Assembly: GCA_022036555.1 (NCBI GenBank)
Contig: CM039133.1
Coordinates: 9,207,894 to 9,271,893, forward strand
Length of the DNA: 64,000 nt
Source of the DNA: Microstegium vimineum
Lineage: Eukaryota; Streptophyta; Magnoliopsida; Poales; Poaceae
Direction of reading: 5' to 3'
This document shows positions 59,881 through 64,000 of the stretch, in pieces. A program made the position numbers and the translations under genes. A model generated the notes under the pieces. That model worked only from the letters and a program-made list of their open reading frames with translations, made no database searches and was not told where the DNA came from. Numbering within the stretch: position 1 is the first letter of the stretch; each line of letters starts with the position of its first letter.

Positions 59881-62745
59881 TTATTCACTATAAATAAGGT
59901 GAGCAAGAAGTTACAGTCTAAAATTGTGAGCATGGATGCTACTCTCAAGCACACCTATTTGGCGCTGTTTGTACTCCAATTTGTTTTGCTTTGTAGTACT
60001 CCTACTACTCCTACGATTCAGACTTGGCAACAGTAGTAGGAGAGCCACCAGCAGCAGCGGAGCACTCACATGCACACAAAGCCTTGGAACTCGGGACACG
60101 AAGTCCTGAGGATCGGATTATGATGGGCTAGTGTAACAGCATATAGTAGCAGAGGCCCCGGTTTTGTCTCTGCCCCCATCCTGCAGGTTTTCCTACTCCT
60201 AGCTACTTGTTGATCCCAATTCCAACTCCACAATGCATGCATGGGGCCGTTTGGTCGGGTCACCACTCACCAGCTATCACATCGATCCTACAAGTAATAT
60301 ACAACTACTGTTATAAAACATTCACAGGAACAATGGCGACATGTGGTGTCCCTTGCCCACGGTAACCGGTAAGAATAAATCTTTACCGAGGCACGCGAAA
60401 GCACGTACGCAAACAGAAACACTGTCATGATGTTCTTCACAGTTCACCAAACGGATTCATCTGTGACGCATTGCCTGTAATCGAATGATCGACGATACAA
60501 TTTACAATTTTCTTTACATGGGATGGGAATGGGACCAGGTTCCTGCAGGCGTGAGTATAGTATAGTGAGAAACTGAGAATCCGTAGAAAGTAAGAGCACG
60601 GCAATCATGGCTTCTAGCTAGGTGTTAGCAGCATCGTCAGCATGCATGCATCAAAGTGTGGAGCTCTTACTTAGTACTGATCAGCAGGTTAAGGTGCACT
60701 GATCGAGTGACTGACTGACATGCTCACATGCATGCAGATCGATGCAGGAGAGCACAGCAAAGCGGCGGCAGTGAAAGCGAACTAATCAAAGCATGCATGC
60801 GCGCTGATCAGGTATTCAGGTACCAACAAAGTGGCCGTTAAACCTGAGGCAAGCTAGCTAGCTTTAGAGGCCGGGCCGCCATTATTATCATATATAAGCT
60901 TGCATTGGAGCCAAATAAAGGCCTGTGCCATTGGGGAGGAATCTAATGAGCACCAGCAGCAAAGCCTGAGAGCTGAAAGTGCATTTGGCCTTCCTACATA
61001 CTAGCTACATATACCTTAGCTTTGGACCTAAGCACATTCGGATGCATGACGAATACACAGGCCACTGGATCATCAGAACTAATAACAACTTATTAAGGCC
61101 TGTAAAAGACTGTCAGTATATATATCAACGTACTGGTGGAAGCTAAGGAATCCTCGGACGGATGAAAAGGCCAGAAGCTGGCAAAGACTGAAACCTCCAA
61201 CTACATGACCATTTGGCCCCTCCTGCCCTGCCCTGCCCTGCTGGTTCTGAACAAGATCGGTGAACCGCATTGGTGTTGTTGGGAACAGTAGAAAAGCTGG
61301 CTGACTGACGGATGGTGGTGGAGTGGACTACTGATGTGACTGCCTGTGATTGGGCCGCCGGGGCCAGCAGCATGCATCATGCTTCTGATAAGAACGACCT
61401 CGCTTTCCTGTGCGTGATGGACCGAGGGGTTGTTCAGCTGCGTTCTTCAGTTTTAGACCCTATATTTGGAACGTGGAAATTTTTCCTTTGAAAATAAATT
61501 GATTCCTGTGAAATTCCTGCATAATTCATGTGAAAATCCTACGTTTCAAACAGACCCTCAGTTCTTGTGCCTTGCGAGCTCTGCATCGATCTGTATTCTG
61601 TAGGGACGGAAATAATTCATCTAGTATCTTGCTGAATAGATTATTATCCTGTGCGAAGTATGGACGATGATGCATGGTTTTAACTTCTTGCTGTTCCTGT
61701 CCTTAGCTTGCTGACAAACTTCTCAATGATAGATTTGGCCTGCTTTCAGTAGGGGGTCACCAACAGGAAACAAATAAACCTGCACAAGTACAGTACAGAG
61801 CCCTTGGAAATAGGTTTTGCATTTACCATAAGACAGGAAGCAGCAAGGGAAGAGCGAGTCATAAGCATCACTAGAAAGAATCTAGTGTAGATAGATAGAT
61901 TCTGAGGAGTAAATAGGCTGTCGCTGCAGTACCAGAGGTTCAGGCTTTTGTCCCTCAGTGGCTCAGTCCCAATTCCAACTCCAACTCTGCACTGGGGTCG
62001 CCCAACTACAACTACAACAGGTTTATTTCAAGATCTAGAAACAATGCTGCACTGGTTCTAGAGTCCCCAGCGATGATCTTTACCAAGACCCGAGAAAGCA
62101 CCCGCCAGTTCGTCGCTGTCGTCGTCGTTTCACCAAGCAAAAGCAAATCTGATCTTGGCTCCTCCCGTGCTCTTCAGTTTAAAGCTGCTTCCATCTTGGC
62201 TGTAGTATGTACTACATGGGACCGACCATGCAACAACAGTCAGGTCAGGCAGTGCCAGAATTCACAGAAAGAGAGGAGTAAAACCTGCGGCAGTTACGAA
62301 GGGAACTGAACAAACAAGTGCTTGGTGTGCTTCATTCATTCAGTGCATGTATCAGAGCTTTAGCTGCACTGAAAAGCATGCAGATGAAGAGGAAATTAAA
62401 GCTACAGAAATCAAAAGCATACATGGACGTACTGGTTGTTAAGGCGCCAAAGACGCCGTGTTAACCCTGAGCCTGATGAGGTGCCAAATAAAGACGCTTT
62501 TGCACTGAGGCTCTGTCACCATAAGACGCTGGGAAGAATATTCAAAAGGATGGTACATGATTGGGGAATGCAATCAATTAGCACCAAAGCCTGAACGCAA
62601 AACAGCAAAAGTACATTTTGCCTCCTATGACCTATATAGTAGACACTAGCAGAGCTGCTGATGCTCCATTTCCAATGTTTTTGTTTATCCAATTGGCTTC
62701 GGACGAGAGTTTTGGCAGTCTTTGATATAGTTTGCTTGAAAACTA
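59881..62745. other. intergenic, no gene recognised
   Basis: Rich in short palindromic gcatgcatgc and agctagct runs but without coding signals. 61457-61556 is a decayed relative of the MITE at 24380: shared gattcctgtgaaattcctg core, ends ttggaacgt and acgtttcaaacagaccct. ORFs here are short and resemble nothing known. Confidence 0.5.
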
Positions 62746-63012
62746 CTCTCCCCATTCTAAATTATAAACCATTATTTCATTTTTTTTAGAGCCAAAACAT
62801 CTTAAATTTAATCAAAATTATAGAGAAAATTACAGAGAGTTATGACATAAAATAGGTATATTATCAATATATAATTAATAAAGAATCTAATAATACTTAT
62901 ATGTAATCCTAAATGTTATTATTTTGTTTATATAAATTTGGTCTAACTTAAGATGCTTCAATTTTCTAATAAAATTGGAATTGGAATGACTTATAATTTG
63001 AGATGGAGAGAG
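62746..63012. mobile_element. Stowaway-like MITE
   Basis: 267 bp with ends ctctccccattctaaattat and (reversed) ctctctccatctcaaattat, flanked by TA on both sides (62744-62745, 63013-63014). AT-rich, non-coding core. Confidence 0.85.
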
Positions 63013-63084
63013 TAGTTGTTTATCGTCACATAGTCTCAATATTCATATTTGGCTGGTGTAGTACATGCTTGTCTCAATATTCAT

Positions 63085-63821
63085 ATTAGTGATATCATGG
63101 CCACTTTCACTGTCGGTTTCAGCCACGAACCGATAGTGATGATGAGCTTCACTGCCGGTTTGTGGCTGGAACCGACAGTGATATACATGTACAGTTAATT
63201 TTTTGATTTTTGTAAATGACCTCGGATAGAAAAACTTTGTACATGAAAGTTGTAGATCTCGAAAAGTTATGAAACTTTGTAGTTCACAAAGTTTTCATTT
63301 GAAATCGTTTAGTGGCCGAAAAATACGTTCGAATGTGTCAAACTTGAAATTCAAATTTTTGTAAACGACCTCGGATGGAAAAACTTTCTACATGAAAGTT
63401 GTAGATCTCAAAAAGTTATGAAAATTTGTAGTTCACAACCTTTTCATTTGAATTCGTTTAGTGGCTAAAACAATCAATTTACACTCGATTTAGTATAGAA
63501 TATGATGAAGGACTAATAAATCTAGACATAAGTGAGTCATAGGTGTAGTGGTAGAGGAGATATCACACGAGGGTGAGGTCTCGGGTTCGAATCCCGGCCG
63601 GGCGGGTTACTGGTGGCCTCTTCCAGAATTTAAATATTTTTTTTTATTTTAAAAACACGATTTCGTCTAGACAACCATCACTATCGGTTCGTAACGAACC
63701 GGGTTTGGCATAACCGGCAGTGATGTGAACCCTCATCACTGTCGAAAGCTTAGTGCCGGTTCAAAATCCGGTAGTGATAGAGGATTTTGAACCGACACTG
63801 ATTTGCTATTATGTAGTAATG
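63085..63821. mobile_element. degenerate CACTA relative with tRNA-like segment
   Basis: The right end, reversed, reads CATTACTACATAATAGCAAA. It matches the right end of the 50173-54641 element (CACTACTACAGAAACGGCAAA) with several changes. Subterminal motifs of the same family (catcactgtcgg, actgccggtt, accggcagtgatg) lie at both sides. The left terminus is not clear, so the left limit is approximate. The core has two similar 120-bp segments (63196-63330 and 63350-63470, sharing gacctcggat-gaaaaacttt). Confidence 0.6.
63536..63606 (+). other. tRNA-like sequence inside CACTA relative
   Basis: It contains ggttcgaatcc, an exact pol III B box, within a possible T arm (ctcggg-ttcgaat-cccggc). An A-box-like taggtgtagtggtagagg lies about 45 bp upstream. 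The acceptor stem is not convincing and no CCA-adjacent pairing is seen, so it is probably tRNA-derived (SINE-head-like), not a working tRNA gene. Confidence 0.55.
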
Positions 63822-64000
63822 TAATATTCTTGCTCATCAATGGAATATATCTCACATTGGTTGAAGTTCTGACGATGTCATTATGCATCTTAATTTGAAC
63901 GGATCCAATTCCAACAATCTGATGTGGATGTCATAACCCAATCTATAAGAATCTTTGTGCAGAGAATATGTAAGAATACTACACCAATCAGTTGAAATCA
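63822..64000. other. window end, unassigned
   Basis: AT-rich DNA; no feature recognised. Confidence 0.3.

Noticed and set aside
62073..62309. 78-aa ORF near the right end
   Set aside because: No homology recognised, no codon or splice support; probably chance.
63536..63606. Functional tRNA gene
   Set aside because: B box is perfect, but no convincing acceptor or anticodon stem could be drawn, and the setting is a transposon.

Overview
The window is nuclear DNA of a flowering plant, almost certainly a grass. It shows intron-rich genes with GT-AG (and some GC-AG) splice sites, GC-rich first exons, Stowaway, Tourist and CACTA elements of grass type, and plant-specific families (KRP cell-cycle inhibitor, GIF co-activator, DUF829 protein, plant lipin). 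It has no prokaryotic, viral or plasmid character. The species cannot be named from sequence alone. From memory, SSXT/GIF and RAD51 genes lie close together on the rice chromosome 11/12 duplicated segment, so this may be the orthologous block; that is unverified.

Layout. 1-1.36 kb: repeat-derived, probably LTR-retrotransposon DNA that abuts the truncated 3' end of a disrupted NLR resistance-type gene (minus, 1.38-3.86 kb). 4.38-6.64 kb (minus): a decayed RAD51 recombinase copy. 7.07-12.54 kb (plus): intact proteasome subunit alpha-5 with a 1.46 kb retroposon in intron 6. 12.5-17.4 kb: intergenic, with MITEs and microsatellites. 17.38-20.53 kb (plus): GIF/SSXT transcriptional co-activator. 21.57-24.25 kb (minus): RNA polymerase I subunit RPA49. 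25.62-33.64 kb (minus): phosphatidate phosphatase (lipin/PAH) with a LINE and a Stowaway in introns, a 63-residue repeat in three copies, and two offsetting frameshifts. 33.7-41.2 kb: intergenic repeats, including a CACTA-type end. 41.18-46.0 kb (minus): DUF829/TMEM53-like alpha/beta hydrolase. 47.7-48.4 kb: a PIF/Harbinger-type element. 50.17-54.64 kb: a complete-ended, internally deleted CACTA transposon. 56.78-57.71 kb (minus): KRP-type CDK inhibitor. 58.8-59.9 kb: hAT/DUF4371-like transposase relic. 63.1-63.8 kb: degenerate CACTA relative carrying a tRNA-like segment.

The host genes do not form a pathway; they are independent housekeeping and regulatory loci (protein turnover, rRNA transcription, lipid synthesis, growth control, cell cycle) separated by transposons. 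Exon boundaries were read by eye from splice signals and family similarity. Coding lengths sum to whole codons for the proteasome (237 aa), GIF (212 aa), RPA49 (450 aa), DUF829 (395 aa) and KRP (188 aa) models, which supports them. The most unusual observations are the multiply broken RAD51 copy with well-kept splice sites, the lipin gene with two opposite single-base shifts and an amplified repeat, and tRNA-like sequences inside CACTA-type transposon ends. I found no clear evidence of a wholly new biological system.
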